A DNA stretch of 64,000 nt from Numida meleagris (Eukaryota; Chordata; Aves; Galliformes; Numididae), in the NCBI RefSeq assembly GCF_002078875.1, contig NC_034438.1, positions 67,107,842-67,171,841 on the forward strand. The letters run 5' to 3'. A program made the translations under genes and the position numbers. This document shows positions 1-13,004 of this stretch, one piece after another. How positions within the stretch are numbered: the first letter of the stretch is position 1; each line of letters opens with the position of its first letter. The notes under the pieces are model-generated. The model worked only from the letters and a program-made list of their open reading frames with translations. It had not been told where the DNA came from and searched no databases.

Positions 1-1465
1 TACATTCTCGCACAGTGGTCCTATTTTGTAACTGAAGGCTTTGTCCTATCGTTGATCTCAGAGTAGCTAAGAGAGTCTCAACACTTCATTTTCATCTTTT
101 TTTCTTCCATTAGGAGTATTTTCTCATTTGCTCCATTGGTGATTATCAGAGAGTGGAGTGATGGGAGTTTCTGGTGAGCAGCTCACAGATGAGAAATAGA
201 TGAGGTGACTTTGTGGTATGGGATAGTCCCATATGGATATGGGATATTAAAATTCATTACCATTTATTTTAGTATGGAAGCAAAGGGAAAATTGATAATA
301 ATACCTCCCAAAAGACAAGACACACCATACTTTTTTTCCTACGGGGAAATTCAAACTGTATAGAAATGAACTGAGAGCCTTCACAAGGTGCAGCTGTTGC
401 TGAGTGGATATCTGTGAAGGTGAGGATAAGAGATTGGAGGCTGTACCTGTGGGGCAGGCAGGAGGAGATAGGAAGTCAGATGTCATATGATGTTCATATT
501 CTTCACACTAAGGGTGAAGAAATGTTGGGAATGAAATAGCAATGATCACAAAATAGAATTAGTTTGGAAAAATATAAATAAAGGAAAAAAAATGAAGCAA
601 AATTATTATTTTGAGGAGAAAAATAGAATGAGCTGAAATTAGCTGCTTTTGGCTTTTAATATGTGAATTGCATTATCTGAGGCACGATAATACACACTTA
701 ACAGCACTTTGTAATTCAGAGTAAAGCTATCTCTATCTGAAATGTCACAAATAATATCCAAAAGTAAAGCAACACTTCTGCTCTGGATGGGATGGGTGCT
801 TCTTAGCCATCTCCATGAATGAAAACTTAATAATTCTCTTGTTTACCTACAGGAAATATCTAAAAGAGCATCTCCATCTTCAAATTCTGCCCGTGAAAGA
901 CAGTTTGGACTGAAAGCTGTAGCATATAGTTTTACTACCTCGTTTTCAGATCTGTCATTACTAGTGATACATCTACTAATTGAAGTCAGTAAACTAATTT
1001 GTTTTTTTTTTTTTTTTTTTTTCAAGGTCTTGCTTCCATTTTTCTTGTATGAATTTCAGAAGTTTTTATTGTTCAGATTGTGGTGATTATGGTGGAAATA
1101 GAGGGTCATTTAGAAACCTAAATACGTATGCTGATTTTCTCATCATTTAAGTGCACTACACCCAAGCAAACATTTGTCAGAAATAGCTACCTGATTTTTA
1201 CTTTTGATTCTCTATAAATACTTCTGGAGTTTTTTCTAGTAGATGAACATATAGGCTGGTCAGGAGTATCAAAATTCATACAGATATCTGTATTGAAAAA
1301 CCAGTGTTATAAAGCATGGGCACTGTAAGTGTTCTTAAATGCTGAAAAGAAGGCAAAACATTTAAGCATGCACAGAGGCTTGTATGTAAGAGTAAGGTAT
1401 CTATAATTCTTTTACTCTACCTATTCCATTCATTTTTTCCTTAGGTCATTGTTTTAGCTTTGCAT
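1..1465. other. Unique AT-rich non-coding DNA
   Basis: No gene, repeat family or RNA was recognised here. The only distinctive item is a run of 21 T at 1002-1022. The short ORFs in this stretch have low-complexity, biased compositions and no recognisable domain, so they are not called as genes. Confidence 0.6.
1002..1022. repeat. Poly-T run (21 T)
   Basis: An uninterrupted homopolymer. It could be the complement of an old poly-A tail, but no retroposed body was recognised on its right side, so it is called only as a mononucleotide repeat. Confidence 0.85.
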
Positions 1466-1950
1466 TCACAGAATCATCAAATGACAGAGGCTGATAAGCA
1501 CTCCTGTGCAACCTCCTGCTCAAGCAGGATCAGCTGGAGCTTAGAATCAGTTTGTCTTTGACTGTATCCACAGACGGAGAATCTACAGTCTTTTCCTCCA
1601 GTGTTTGACCATCCTCATGGAAAAAAAAAAAAAAAAGAAAAAAAAAAAGGGATGTGTTAATATTTAAACAAAATTTCATGTATTTCAATGCCAGCATACT
1701 GATGGCTGTTGATATCTTGGTGCCCACAAGGACACCTAGGGCATTCTCGCATAGCTGTTTTCTAACCAGTTGGCCCCCAATCTGTCCTGATGCATGGGAT
1801 TGTTCTCACCCACCCTGAGGACTCTGCCCTTCCTGTTGCTGAACTTTGTGAAGTTCCAGTTTGCTTATTTCTCCAGGTTGCCCAGGTCCTTCTCAAAAGC
1901 ACATCCATCTGGTGTATCGGCCAGTCTTCCCAGCTGCAGACTTGCTGCTT
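1466..1950 (-). mobile_element. Old CR1 LINE fragment (ORF2 C-terminal part to 3' end)
   Basis: The left edge carries the complement of a CR1 3' end (CAGAATCATCAAATG...) followed by the usual complement of the CR1 tail region, including 'CAACCTCCTGCTCAAGCAGG'. From about 1740 it continues into a more 5' ORF2 portion ('GGCCCCCAATCTGTCCTGATG', 'CATCTGGTGTATCGGCCAGTC'). The copy is highly diverged, has an internal deletion around an A-rich insert at 1621-1648, and lacks any usable reading frame. It reads 5' to 3' from 1950 down to 1466. It is an older CR1 subfamily than the copies at 31-33 kb and 49-51 kb. The identification is by pattern, not alignment. Confidence 0.75.
1621..1648. repeat. A-rich run (A16 G A11)
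   Basis: A near-homopolymer lying inside the old minus-strand CR1. It probably arose or expanded after insertion, since it interrupts the CR1 homology. Confidence 0.8.
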
Positions 1951-2279
1951 CTGATGTTTTGTGCTCCTGTATAGACAAAACAGAATTTCTTTTTTCTTGT
2001 GAAGAAAATAAAATGAGGATTTGTCTGTAAGTTTGGTGAAAAGGAGCTCATTAAACAAATTTGTGTTTGGAAGAAAACAGCAGTAGAGTGGAAAATTTGC
2101 TGTTCATCTTTGTGTGACTTCATATTTGCTGTAAAGCTTACTGTGTTGTTTGTGGAGATTACAAAAGTTACATTTCTATCTGAATATCCCTTATGAAGGG
2201 AAATAAAACTTGAGCTTTTATGTTCAGACTCCTAAATGAGTGGCTATAATAGACTTACATGGCAAAGGGTTGGCAGTGA

Positions 2280-2350
2280 GGAGCTTCAGCAGTGACCTCT
2301 ATGAGAAGAGCCCAGAAGCTGACCCCACACTAGATAAAACCAGTTCCGTT
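2280..2350 (+). repeat. Possible LTR-derived scrap of avian ERVL type
   Basis: The text 'GAGAAGAGCCCAGAAGCTG' followed by 'AAAACCAGTTCCG' resembles an internal part of avian ERVL-type LTRs as I remember them. It is short, without recognisable ends, and could be coincidental. A repeat-library search is decisive. Confidence 0.25.
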
Positions 2351-3403
2351 ATGACATCTCACAGAGGAGTCTTATTTGCACCTCTGGCAGAAAGAAGGGC
2401 AAGCTGAAGAAAATATTGGAGAATATGAACCAATACCATTGTATTGTCACCTGAGGACTCCGGATCGTGAAATATTTTGATCTACAAAGGAACTGTTTTC
2501 CTTTTATAGATGTGGTTTTCAAATTGTGTAAATGAATGCTCTTGGGCAGGAAGATAAGTGATGATATGGACAGCACTGAAGGAGAATCTCCTGGAAAGGA
2601 GATACTAGGTTTTTGTGTAAGAATGCATGTCCGGAGCTGGACGATGGTATTGGGTAAGACTGGCAATGATATTGCAGTTGAGGTATACAGGCAGCCAGAA
2701 GAATTTAGTATGAATATCTTCAGCCTTTTCAAAGTAGTATTTATATTAAGTGCTGTGAGAAGTAGATTAGGAAAAATCATTGACTTGTAAAGGACAGCAG
2801 AGTACTTGAAAAGAATGTGGAAAAGGAAAAAAAAAGGAATTTATGAAGAAATTAATTAGTCATTAATTATAAAGCAAGATTATTTATCATTTTAAAAATA
2901 TTTTTAAAATAGGCCTTTTTATAATATCTATCAATCTACTGGATATTTCAAAGCTGATTGGCTTATCTTCTTGCTGCTGCACTGCATATAGATGAATGAT
3001 TCAGATCATAATGCTAATTATCAATTATACCTTGAGTTTAGATTGCTAAAAACAAAAAAGAAAAAGAAAAAAAGAGTACCCTTTTTTCCCCTGATAAGTT
3101 ACTGGTAATAAAACAGTAGCTTCAGTTATTTTATTTTTCTGAGTTCATGCTCATGGAATGCATTTATCTTCTGAGTGCATCTATCTCAGATTATTCATAC
3201 ATTTACTGAGAGTAGGACCACAAGTTAGTCAAGGGCCAAGGAGTAAAGTATATACACATTTTTGCTGGTTTCTAGTTATCTGAAACTCTGCTGAAGAGTA
3301 CCTGAGGAGTAAGCAATATAAACAGGGTTTCTGACATAAATCAGTACTTGAAATAAGATCTTTCAGTATGTTTCTTTTCTTGTTTGTCATTATTTTAACA
3401 TAT

Positions 3404-3426
3404 CCCCCCCTCCCCCCCAAAAAAAA
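3404..3426. repeat. Low-complexity C-run then A-run
   Basis: Seven C, a T, seven C, then an A8 run. Simple low-complexity sequence. Confidence 0.8.
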
Positions 3427-4020
3427 GAAAAATACGTAAAACAAAAGAGTTTAAGTTTGTTCCTCCCTGAGAAATCCTAGAAACTTTATCTGCTGAGAGC
3501 ACTGCGACAATCATGTGGTTTATTTGCAGGAATGGAAACTTTTTTTTCATACATTATCTGTGAAAAGATAGAAGATGTAAATTTCATCTTTACTATCCTC
3601 TGTGACTTTCTAATGAAGCATAACTGCATCTCAAAAGCAGAGATGGGGTTCTGCTCTCTGATTATGATGGCAGTTGTCTTCTAAAAAGAATAGAAAACAA
3701 GCATTTGTGGCATGCATGTGTCCTGCCAGGAGCACAGCAGGAAAATGTCTTCCACTTGGGACAAGGTGTACTGACAGCACAGTAGGTAGAGCTGAAATTA
3801 GCTGCACATTTGAAGTATTCATACTAGCCTGGATCACTGAAAGCAACATACAGGTGTCCTATAATTCAGCAAAGCCTTATGTTTTCTGCAGTGCAGAAGG
3901 AGGAAATATATGACATAGCTATTAACAAAGGAGCTAATCAATACTTTTGCCACAAACTGCAACCGCAATATTTCAAAAATAAAAGGTAATAAAGAATTGA
4001 AAAACATTTTTATTGCTCAT

Positions 4021-4067
4021 TTTATATACATATACATATATACATACATGCATATATATACACATGT
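4021..4067. repeat. Imperfect TA/CA microsatellite
   Basis: An alternating TATACA / TACATA tract of about 47 bp. Likely length-polymorphic. Confidence 0.75.
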
Positions 4068-4727
4068 AAACAAGAAACGTAGATGAGGAGTAAGACAAAT
4101 TAATAATTTGCATGATTTAGCTCCATTCATTCTGGCCAAGAGCTGAACTAATGATCTCTTGGCAAAGCTGCGACAGGCAGCCAATAAGTGCTGACAAGAG
4201 GAGCAAAGGAGAGGTGCACAAGCAGGCATCAGTTTGACCTCAATACACGTCTAAGGACTGAAGTTGGATGAATGTTTTGAGTGCAATTTTTTTGTGCTTG
4301 CAAAAATGAAGTACTCAAACTTCTAGAGAAACATAAATCCTACATATCAAAATGCTGTTGTTGCAGTTTCTGATTTCCACCTAATATATTCTTGAAATCA
4401 CTGGGAGATAGATGGGTCTGATGAAACTTCATGACTGTTTAGATTTGTTCTTTTCAGTGTTTGCAATCTGCTTTTGAAAAGAGATCCAGTTTGCATTCTG
4501 ACTTGACTCTTGACTTTCATGAAGCACTCTTTGTTTCTCTGCGATGTGAACCTATGAATACATTTCAAATCTAGTCTTTTCTTTCAAGCTCCACAGTTTA
4601 TAACCTGATAAACCTGTAAACTCTTGTAGTAGGATATAGCACCTTCTAAAAGTAAAAGTAAGGGATTCACTTTTTGAGTCTCTAGAAATAAGGATTGTCC
4701 AGTCATTTATGATGTGAACATGAGCTG

Positions 4728-5343
4728 TGAGTATGCCCAGTTGGCCAAGAGGATCAAAGGCATTCTGACATGAGTCAGAAACAATGTGGTCAACAGGACT
4801 AGGAAAGTGATTGTCCTCTTGTGAGACTTACTGAGACCACATCTCATCTACTGTGTTCAGTTTTGAGCCTCTTATTGCAAGGTTACTTAGTTACTTGAGC
4901 ATATACTGAGAAAAGTACCAAAGCTGGTACAGTGAATAGAAAATGAGATTTATGAGGAGCGGCTGAGGGAACTGAGGTTATATTGTGTGGAGAAGAGGAG
5001 ACTCAGGGGAGATCTCGTCTTCTACTGAAGGGAGGTTGCAGCAAGGTATGTGGTTCTCCTTTCTCAAGTGACAAATGGTAGTACATGAGGCAATGGCCTC
5101 AAGTTACATCAGGTGAGGTTTAGATTGGACATTTGGAAGGTTTCTTCATGGAAAGCATGGACAAGCATTGGAGTGGGCTGCCCTAAGAAATGGTACAGTC
5201 CCCATCATTGGAGGTATTTAAGACACATAAGGGTGTGTCACTGAGGGAAATGGTTTAGTGATAGGACTTGGTTGGTCAAGGAGATGATGATTGGACTTCA
5301 TGACCATGAACATCTTTTCCAACTTAGATGAATCAATGATTCT
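4728..5343 (+). mobile_element. CR1 LINE 3' fragment
   Basis: A diverged, 5'-truncated CR1 copy. ORF2 C-terminal codons are visible as remnants ('GGCCAAGAGGATCAAAGGC', 'GTGGAGAAGAGGAGACTCAG'), followed by the 3' untranslated part with 'GGTTGGTCAAGGAG', 'CATCTTTTCCAACTTAGATG' and a short tail 'CAATGATTCTGTGA'. No open frame longer than a few dozen codons survives. Orientation follows from the tail at the right end. Confidence 0.85.
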
Positions 5344-6610
5344 GTGACTTCAGGATGAATATTAATGGCGTCTGTAGCTCACGGAAAATGCTGAAGGGGA
5401 AAAATTCACAGTTAAAAGGAAGTACTAATTATTTTAGAGTAAAATAGAGCATTTAAGACAATTGCATTTCTTTATGTTTTTAAGAATAGAAATATGTCTA
5501 GATCTAAAAAAAGGTGACATTTAAAATAACTCTGAGCAGTACTTTCAGGTTTATTTTAGTTGGCTTAAAAACAGAATATAATAGTGATTGTTTCTATATA
5601 TAAAGCAGTACTTTAAGGTAGAAATAACTTCTGAGATGAGGATAGTTTAACAACATTGAATTAGCTAATTCTATAGCTGAAGAGGACAAGCCCAACATTT
5701 AATTTTGGCAGCGAGGGGCAAAGACGGAGGATAGCTATTGATTCATTTTTAAAACTTTTTCTTTCCCTGCTTGTGATATTATTAGCACTGGTTGGAGCAT
5801 CTGTGTTAGATGTTAGTGTTGCATACCTTTTGGCTGTAAAGTCTCCATGAACCTGAAATATTGAATATTTTTCAGGTATTTAAGTTACTTACCTGGTTTG
5901 TTGCAATTTATCTTTTGTTTTTCTCTCTATAAGCTGAAATCTGCAAAGTAAGAAATGAGGGAAAAGGCATTTGTCATGACAGTGACAGCTACTTCCCATG
6001 AAAAGCTGTCATAAGAATGATTTCAGATTTTTTCAGAGTCAGACAATGAAAACAACATGTCTTGAAAAACAAAAACCAAAAAAAGCTAGGGAACACATGG
6101 GAACATAGGCACAGAGCCTCTGGAAAAACACTGCACAGCAGCTTGGTGAATGGATTCAGAGGTGCAACCAATTGTGCCTTAGTATGTCTGTAGAAGAGGT
6201 AATAATAGACCTCTGCTGTTGCCTGATACAGATGTAGAATCAACCTCTGAGGAATAACTGTAAGGTTGCTAATTAGAAATGAGGTGATAAGTTTTCATAA
6301 TCTTGCTTATAGGAAGTCATGTGTGGATACTGAGTAAACATAAAATACTGCATTAATCTGATAAAGGAAATAAAGAAGAATGAAAGACAGAGGTGATGAC
6401 TTGCCAGTCTGGAAAAGAGATGAGTCTACACACAGAAATATTGAAATAAATGTCCATATCTACTGAAGAGCCAGACCTTGTATGTACCCATGCAGATTTT
6501 ATGTTTTATATTTTTGAGGGTCTTTTTTGTTTTATTCTTGTTCTCAGATGAGCCCACAGAAAAAAAAAATAATGCCAGATTTCATATCTGAAGGGATGGC
6601 AAGATATGGC
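5344..6610. other. Unique AT-rich non-coding DNA
   Basis: Nothing recognised. Only short chance ORFs and brief A- or T-runs are present. Confidence 0.55.
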
Positions 6611-6855
6611 AAGGGAGGGAAGGGAAGGGAAGGGAAGGGAAGGGAAGGGAAGGGAAGGGAAGNNNNNNNNNNNNNNNNNNNNNNNNNNNNNNNNNNNNNN
6701 NNNNNNNNNNNNNNNNNNNNNNNNNNNNNNNNNNNNNNNNNNNNNNNNNNNNNNNNNNNNNNNNNNNNNNNNNNNNNNNNNNNNNNNNNNNNNNNNNNNN
6801 NNGAAGGGAAGGGAAGGGAAGGGAAGGGAAGGGAAGGGAAGGGAAGGGAAGGGAA
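6611..6855. repeat. (GGGAA)n pentanucleotide array with assembly gap
   Basis: About 50 bp of near-perfect GGGAA repeats lie on each side of 140 unresolved bases (N at 6663-6802). The plus strand is pure purine, so the tract can form triplex DNA, and four or more GGG runs with AA loops fit the G-quadruplex consensus. The two flanks are one base out of phase if the gap is taken as exactly 140 bases, so the true array length is unknown. Long repetitive ORFs reported through this region are artefacts of the repeat and the Ns. Confidence 0.95.
6663..6802. other. Assembly gap (140 N)
   Basis: Unsequenced bases inside the GGGAA array, presumably a collapse or a polymerase stall in the repeat. The contents cannot be inferred. 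Confidence 0.99.
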
Positions 6856-9800
6856 AAGTTTTATTTACTACTGGCAGAGACCTCATTTGTGCTGAGAGTT
6901 CATTGTTCACCTCAGGTAGTTTTCTGTCTCATTATTGTGTTGAGTGCCTTGAGGTCATGTCCATATAATCAGAAAATAATGTTTTAATGCTTGATGAAAT
7001 TGATTAATTTCCAATTCTAGAAATAAAATGGACATTTAATGAAACAATTTACTTATAAAAGCCACTGATAACTGGTGTCAGTGCTTATATGACAGGTTGG
7101 TCCTTCCATGGGGCTGCATGCCAGTCAAGTGAAGTGTTCTGTACATTTTTTTTTTAAATATGTGCAGTAAGATACATTTGGCTTTTGCCTTAGTCTAGTC
7201 CGTCTTTTGCTTGATAGTAGTTATTTAAGCAATTATATCTACAACAGTAATTACAGCATAGTAAATAGACTTTGTGGATCTATGAGAGTGTTACTTCAGC
7301 AGATTGCAGACCTGAGGTTTATTTCTGGTATTGCTTTTCCTTAAGCAGTTTTAGTGCCAATGATTATAAAAACAATAATTCTGAAAGTTTACAGATGGGC
7401 CAGAGTACACTGAAATTAACTAGAAATATGTAGAGAAAAATTGTGAATGTATTCAGTAGAAGGAGTGCACATTTTCTTGCTTTTTTTTTTTCCTTTGTTT
7501 TGAACTCCAGTCTTATCTGCTTATGAGGAATACTGGCTAAGTTTAGACTATATATAAAGAAAACTTGATTCTTCCAGGGAATTCATACAAATAGATTACT
7601 TTCTGTTATTTATGTCTGTCCATTCATAAAGATGCCTTAAGATTTATATGATACTGTTCAGTTTCCTCTGGTGTCTTAGTTTGTCTTTTTTTTGGTGGTT
7701 GCACCTCAGGCAATAATAATTCATGTTATTTAGACAGTCCATTACACAAAAAAATCTTGGTTAGTTCTGCACTATTTGCTGCCTGAATTCACTTGTGGAT
7801 GGAAGAGAGAGTTCTGAGCCTTCTTTTGTTGCTATGAGTAAAAGATGGTCCTCCTCATATACATTTAGAACAAGAGGAGAAGGTTTTTAAGTGGTGAATA
7901 TCCCTGCTCAACACAGTCTCCCTTATTTCCTTCCAGGAGTTTATTTGTAATTCAAGTATATTTAAAAAAACCAACAAATGTCGCATTAATAATTTCAATT
8001 TTTCTGATTTGTATATCTTTAAACTTTTTCTATTTTGGCTAATTAAGTATGAAGTGAGAATGTTCATAAATCTGGAGGCAGACAACAAGGTTCACAGATG
8101 TAATAAAAATCCAAAAGCAGTACTTTAATTTTGTATAATATTTACACAAAGTATGTTCCTCTTTAAATGTTTAAAATGCAGTCCACTTTGCTGAATCTTT
8201 TATGGAATAATGTACAGATAAGTAAGAATTCCTTGTTGTTTCTTTTAGTCAACTCTTAACAGGAGTGCTGGATGCTAGGTAGTACAGATTAGTTGAAATA
8301 AACAAACCAAAACTTAAAAAAAACCCAACATTTCTAGAGTAGAGGGGATGAAAGTGGTGCAGTTTTTAATTGTGTTTTGCAGTTGTTTCTCCATCGGTTT
8401 CAAATAGTCCCAGATCCTCTCTACAGGACAGCTGCAGAGAATTCAGCATGTGGAATTATGGAGGTGCAGAAGAATACTGTAGAATCCTCTGCCTAAATCG
8501 CAAGGTTTTTGAATGGAAATAGAAGTGGGAGCTGATTTCTCTTATTACAATCTGCTTTCTCGCTAGTGGTGTTCTGATAAGGTCTCAAAGGAAACTGACT
8601 AGGAAGAAAGCATTAGCCAGAGTCAATCTGGTACCATTAGCTGTATATACATGTTAGTGACATCTCTTCCTCACTGCTTCTTTTTGTTCATCTAACCCCA
8701 TCAAATCTTCCCCACGCTTGTTTATTTTTTTTACCATCTTCAAGTTCTCCCACTGCTCTTAATAACCTGTCTTTGTGGGGCTCTTCATCCTTTTGTTTGT
8801 CTTTCCATAGCAGCATTCTTCATTCTTATCTCATTCAAATTAAGCTATTCCCTTTCCTTTAATCTCCTTAGGTAGAAGAGGAAACGTTAAGAGTAGAAGT
8901 GAGAAATGTTCTTACTCTAAATCTAAGAGTCTGATGCTGCAGAATATACAAAGAAAGCAAAAAAATTCACTTTGTCATCTTTGTATTAGTAAATTATTAT
9001 GGAGATGTCAATTTTCACTTTATAATAAAGAAATAGAACTCTAGCAGAATTGCACATTGCTAGTCTCTGCTCAAAAGGTAGCAATCTTGGAAAATGCTTT
9101 TACTAGAGATGAAGCAAATCTTTTTATCACACTGATTCAAAGTAAGATTGAACACTATGAGCTGGGGAGGGAAACTAATAAAGGGCACCTAGCAAAATAA
9201 AACAATGGCAAATGTAACACTCCAAGTTTATCATAGTGACATATGTACTGCCTCGTCATGCAGATTTAACAGGTAACACTTTGCTTCTGACTTCATAAAA
9301 CGTTTGAGTTGGATAAATACATGTAATTATTAAAACTGGATTTTTTTGTTTCTTGGTGTGTTTGTTTTTCATGTACAAGAAAAGTAGGATGGTTCAGTTA
9401 AACTGTTAACTTTCCTCTAATTTTCATGAATGTATTTACAACTTATTTTCTTATATAAATGTATTTAGCACTGCAACATAATTGATGTGGAATGAAGTCT
9501 TAAGAGTTTGTCTTAAAGTTTGTGTAAACCAAAATATGCTAAACCATACAAATGACAGGAGATATTATCCCTGTATCTCATTTTTTATTAAAAAGTTTAA
9601 ATGAAAAAAGAAATGACTTCCTCTTCTGAACGGTGCACTACGGACCAAAATTCCAAACCTACTGTCAAAACTATATGATCTTGCTAAATGGTAAGCAGAT
9701 CTGTTATTGTAGAGCACTTCACGCATCCAAGTGATATCGTCCAAGCTGTGGGATACCAGAAATGAACTAGCATTTTATTTGTTTAAACTGACAAGACCTA

Positions 9801-12764
9801 CAAAAGCTGAGGAATGCAGGATGAGGCTCACTAGGTAGATAAAAGTAGATGTGCTTATAGCGTATACTCCTGAGCAACGCATTCTTAAAGAAACTACAGC
9901 TGCACAGAGACCTGTGAAAGTCTAAGTAGGGAAATAGCTGGCTTATTAAGTCGTTTTTGTCTCTTTTCACATGCTGAGTAGTTTTTTGACCTTTTTTCTC
10001 TCATCTACAGCATTTATTGCAATCATTATCTGTAACTATTAAGGGTCATATTTTTTTCCCTCTTTTTACATTAGGAGTTTCCGTGCTCAAACAGTTCAAG
10101 CTTTAGATAGCTAATTTATCCCCTTGCTTGCACTGTTACTTGCTTGTTTGTTACCTGCATCATCAGTGTGCATCACCCACAGACTTGGTAACTCAGGAAT
10201 CAAATGAGTGTTGTATATAAAGCAGAATTTCAAGATAAGAATATGGTGATAACTAGGCAGGTAAATTCCTCCTATCTTCCCTGAAGCACAGGAAAATAAC
10301 AGAAACTACTGTGTCAAAGTCACTCAAAAGACAAATGATTGTACCTTTACCCAATCAAGCATTAGCCAGCTATGAGAATATCCCTACTATCAGAGTTGTT
10401 GCCTCATAAAAAAAAAAGTGCTTAGTATGTGTATATAAATTATTTGGGTACAAAATGCTAAGCATACTTTTATGTTATCTAGGAGAACTGAAAAAAATGC
10501 ATTAGTGGATTTCATAGGGCATGTGACTTTCCTCTCCCATGAACGATGTCTGTGGTTCATGAAAATAAACCAAAAGCTTGGAGACATGTTCTGTAGAACA
10601 GCCTTCCAGTACGAGAATTTAAAACACTCATTTGCTTGTCTATCCTCCAGAGCATACATTTATAATAAACTAAAAACAGATTTAGAAATTTACTTGGTAT
10701 CTGTTAAAAAAAAAAGTTTTTTTTTCCTTTGATAAAAACTGTCTGCAACTAAAATTGCCTCTGGACTTTGAACAACATTTCTGAGAGCTCTGTCCAGATC
10801 CCTAGAACTTTTTACAGGCATTTCATGATTCATTTCAAAGCACTGAAATATGGCGGTTTGGTTCAGACTGTTACAAACATGCAAAGGTATGGCTATTCAA
10901 GGCTAATTTTGCACAGAAACTGGAAATTATTTAGAAGGCAAAAAACAAACCTTCACTGAGAGACAAGTAGGGAGTGTCCTTGTAGGTGGAACAATCCATT
11001 GAAATTCGTTGCAGATATGAATTACAAAGATGAATGATTTGGATGAACCGTGTAGACAAACTTAAGGACAGAATTTGAAAGACCTGTTGTGATGTACCAA
11101 AATGGGGTTTTGCAGAAGCTACAACTACTAGTAAGATAAAGAACCATTTTTTTTAATAGGTAGGGTTCTTCAGAAAAAGTGTGGAAGTTTCGTTTAATTT
11201 GTTCAAGCTTTTTCTTAAAAAAATATTGCAATAGCTCTACATACTTTTATTCCTCTTCTTTTTACACATTCAGACACAACGCATGTTTTAGCATTGAAAA
11301 GTACTAAAACTCACTCACAGGCATTAGTAGAGGGCATCCCTCTTCCTACCAGAAACTATGATTACTAGAGTATGAGCCAGTGTTGTTACCGGAGGTTCAG
11401 AAAACAGTATCACCTGCTACGGTACACTTAACATTTGGATTCCCTTTAAAAATTTTTCATAACTTTGCAAATGTTTGACTCATCTCACATGTTCCTCTCA
11501 GGCCAAATTTAAGGTGGAATTGATGGAAAACAGTACCTTCCTCAGGAGATGTATGTGAAAATACTGTCTTCTGTCCATGAAATAAAACAATATTTTTTTG
11601 ACTGATTTTTTTCTGGTCTATCTGCAAAGGATATTAGAACTTGAGAGGGATGTTGTGTTTGTTTCATGGGATGAGAGATTTTTGTTTTTTACATTTGTCA
11701 TCTACCTGAAAATCTTCTAAATCATGGCCAAATTCTACACTATTGGAAAACCTGGAAAAAAAAACTCAATGCAAAAATTGTAGTTTTCCACATGATAAAT
11801 AAAAACTTTAATTTTAGAAAGTGGCTTGCCTGTGCATGTTCCAGCTTTGGACTCTTTGGTTTGAGTAAACCTTCTGCTACCTTAGCTCCTTCTTTCAGTA
11901 GGAGACTGGAGTAATACAAGCTATTGGAAGAGAGTCTAGTGGAATTATCTTCCCTCTACTTACCAGCCTCTCCCTGACAGATGTCCCAGAAATGGTACCA
12001 GGATGCTGAAAAGTGAATAACTGATGAAACCTTGGAATTGCTTGGTCAGAACTGAGATGAAGATCCTGACGACAAGAAAAGTCTGGAATTACACTGTAGC
12101 ACTGAGTGAAAGTGAGGAGAAGGACTGGGAAGAGAGAGGTGAGAAACTGAGCAGGAGATAATAACCAACAAGCGACTGGAAGAGCTGGAGGCAGAAGGGT
12201 GTGTAACTGTTACCAATAATTGAATCTGTGATTGAGTACTCTGTTAAATAGCTGTCATCCCCGTTATGTAGATAAGATTAAATGTCTCCCAAATTTGAAA
12301 GAAAGCAAAAGTCACTGATATTGATATGGAGAGTACTCAGTGTTCTGCCTTCCACATGTATGCATCCAGTACATTCTCAGCATCTACTCTGTCGAGATGC
12401 TAGAAGTTGTTTCTGTAATTTCTGTGTAATTTCTATGGCCAAACTTAAGTTGTGGCTAAAAGTATTGAATTTTACAGAGTGGCGGTGAGAAAAAAGCCAG
12501 GCATCACTTGTGTAGAAATGTAAGAAATATAAATCTCATTTCAACCTACAAAGCGCATAAGAGGTAAGCAATGTAAAATCAACATATTCACTAATGTTTA
12601 AATGAGACCTTCACAGCTTAATAAATGCTGCTTTACCTGAGTTGTACATCGTCAATTATTTTTCTCTTGAGCTGTATGCACTTGATGATGGCAGTGGACT
12701 ATTTTGTTTTCATGAGTTGTATTCAAACAGATATTAATGAAGGATATTCCAGCCAGAATTCAGT
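6856..12764. other. Long unique AT-rich non-coding stretch
   Basis: Almost 6 kb with no recognised transposable element, RNA gene or convincing exon. It holds scattered T- and A-runs (for example 7481-7490) and no ORF above about 90 codons. This repeat-free length is typical of an intron or gene desert on an avian macrochromosome. Confidence 0.55.
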
Positions 12765-12838
12765 GAAAAGGAGGAGGTGGGTTGGACTAAACAATTTCAA
12801 GTGGTCCCCCCTAAGCTCAACTTTTCTTTGATTCTGCT
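12765..12838 (+). mobile_element. CR1 LINE 3' tail remnant
   Basis: The sequence 'GGGTTGGACTAAACAATTTC' followed by 'AAGTGGTCCCCC' and 'GATTCTGC' is a degraded version of the terminal 70 bp of CR1 (the GGTTGGACTAGATGATC ... CCTTCCAAC ... ATTCTATG end). Only the tail survives. Confidence 0.5.
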
Positions 12839-13004
12839 ACACCAAAGCCTACAAAAACATAATCCCAGTGAGTATATATGTATAGGATTCCTGCTGGCTG
12901 CTTAGCCATCTGACTCTTGTTGGAGTCTACGCTACTGCTTCTCTGATTTTTAAATTAATAACATAGCTTTCTTGCAGGGGTTAAGTATGTCCTTGTCATA
13001 TGTA

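Larger units (their letters stand above)
1951..4727. other. Unique AT-rich non-coding DNA
   Basis: No gene is supported. The stretch contains a possible LTR scrap (about 2280-2350), a C/A-rich run (3404-3426), a TA/CA dinucleotide-like tract (4021-4067), and an AT- and TAAT-rich segment at 2840-3040. A 143-codon open frame runs on the minus strand from 2780 to 2349; it is hydrophobic, has no recognisable domain, and is probably fortuitous. Confidence 0.55.

Noticed and set aside
1002..1022. Poly-T run read as the tail of a minus-strand processed pseudogene
   Set aside because: No gene-like sequence to the right and no target duplication seen.
2349..2780. 143-codon minus-strand ORF
   Set aside because: Ile/Ser/Leu-rich composition typical of translated AT-rich DNA, no domain, no promoter or splice context.
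6506..6968. Three overlapping ORFs of 120-134 codons through the GGGAA array
   Set aside because: Translations of a pentanucleotide repeat and 140 N bases; no protein meaning.
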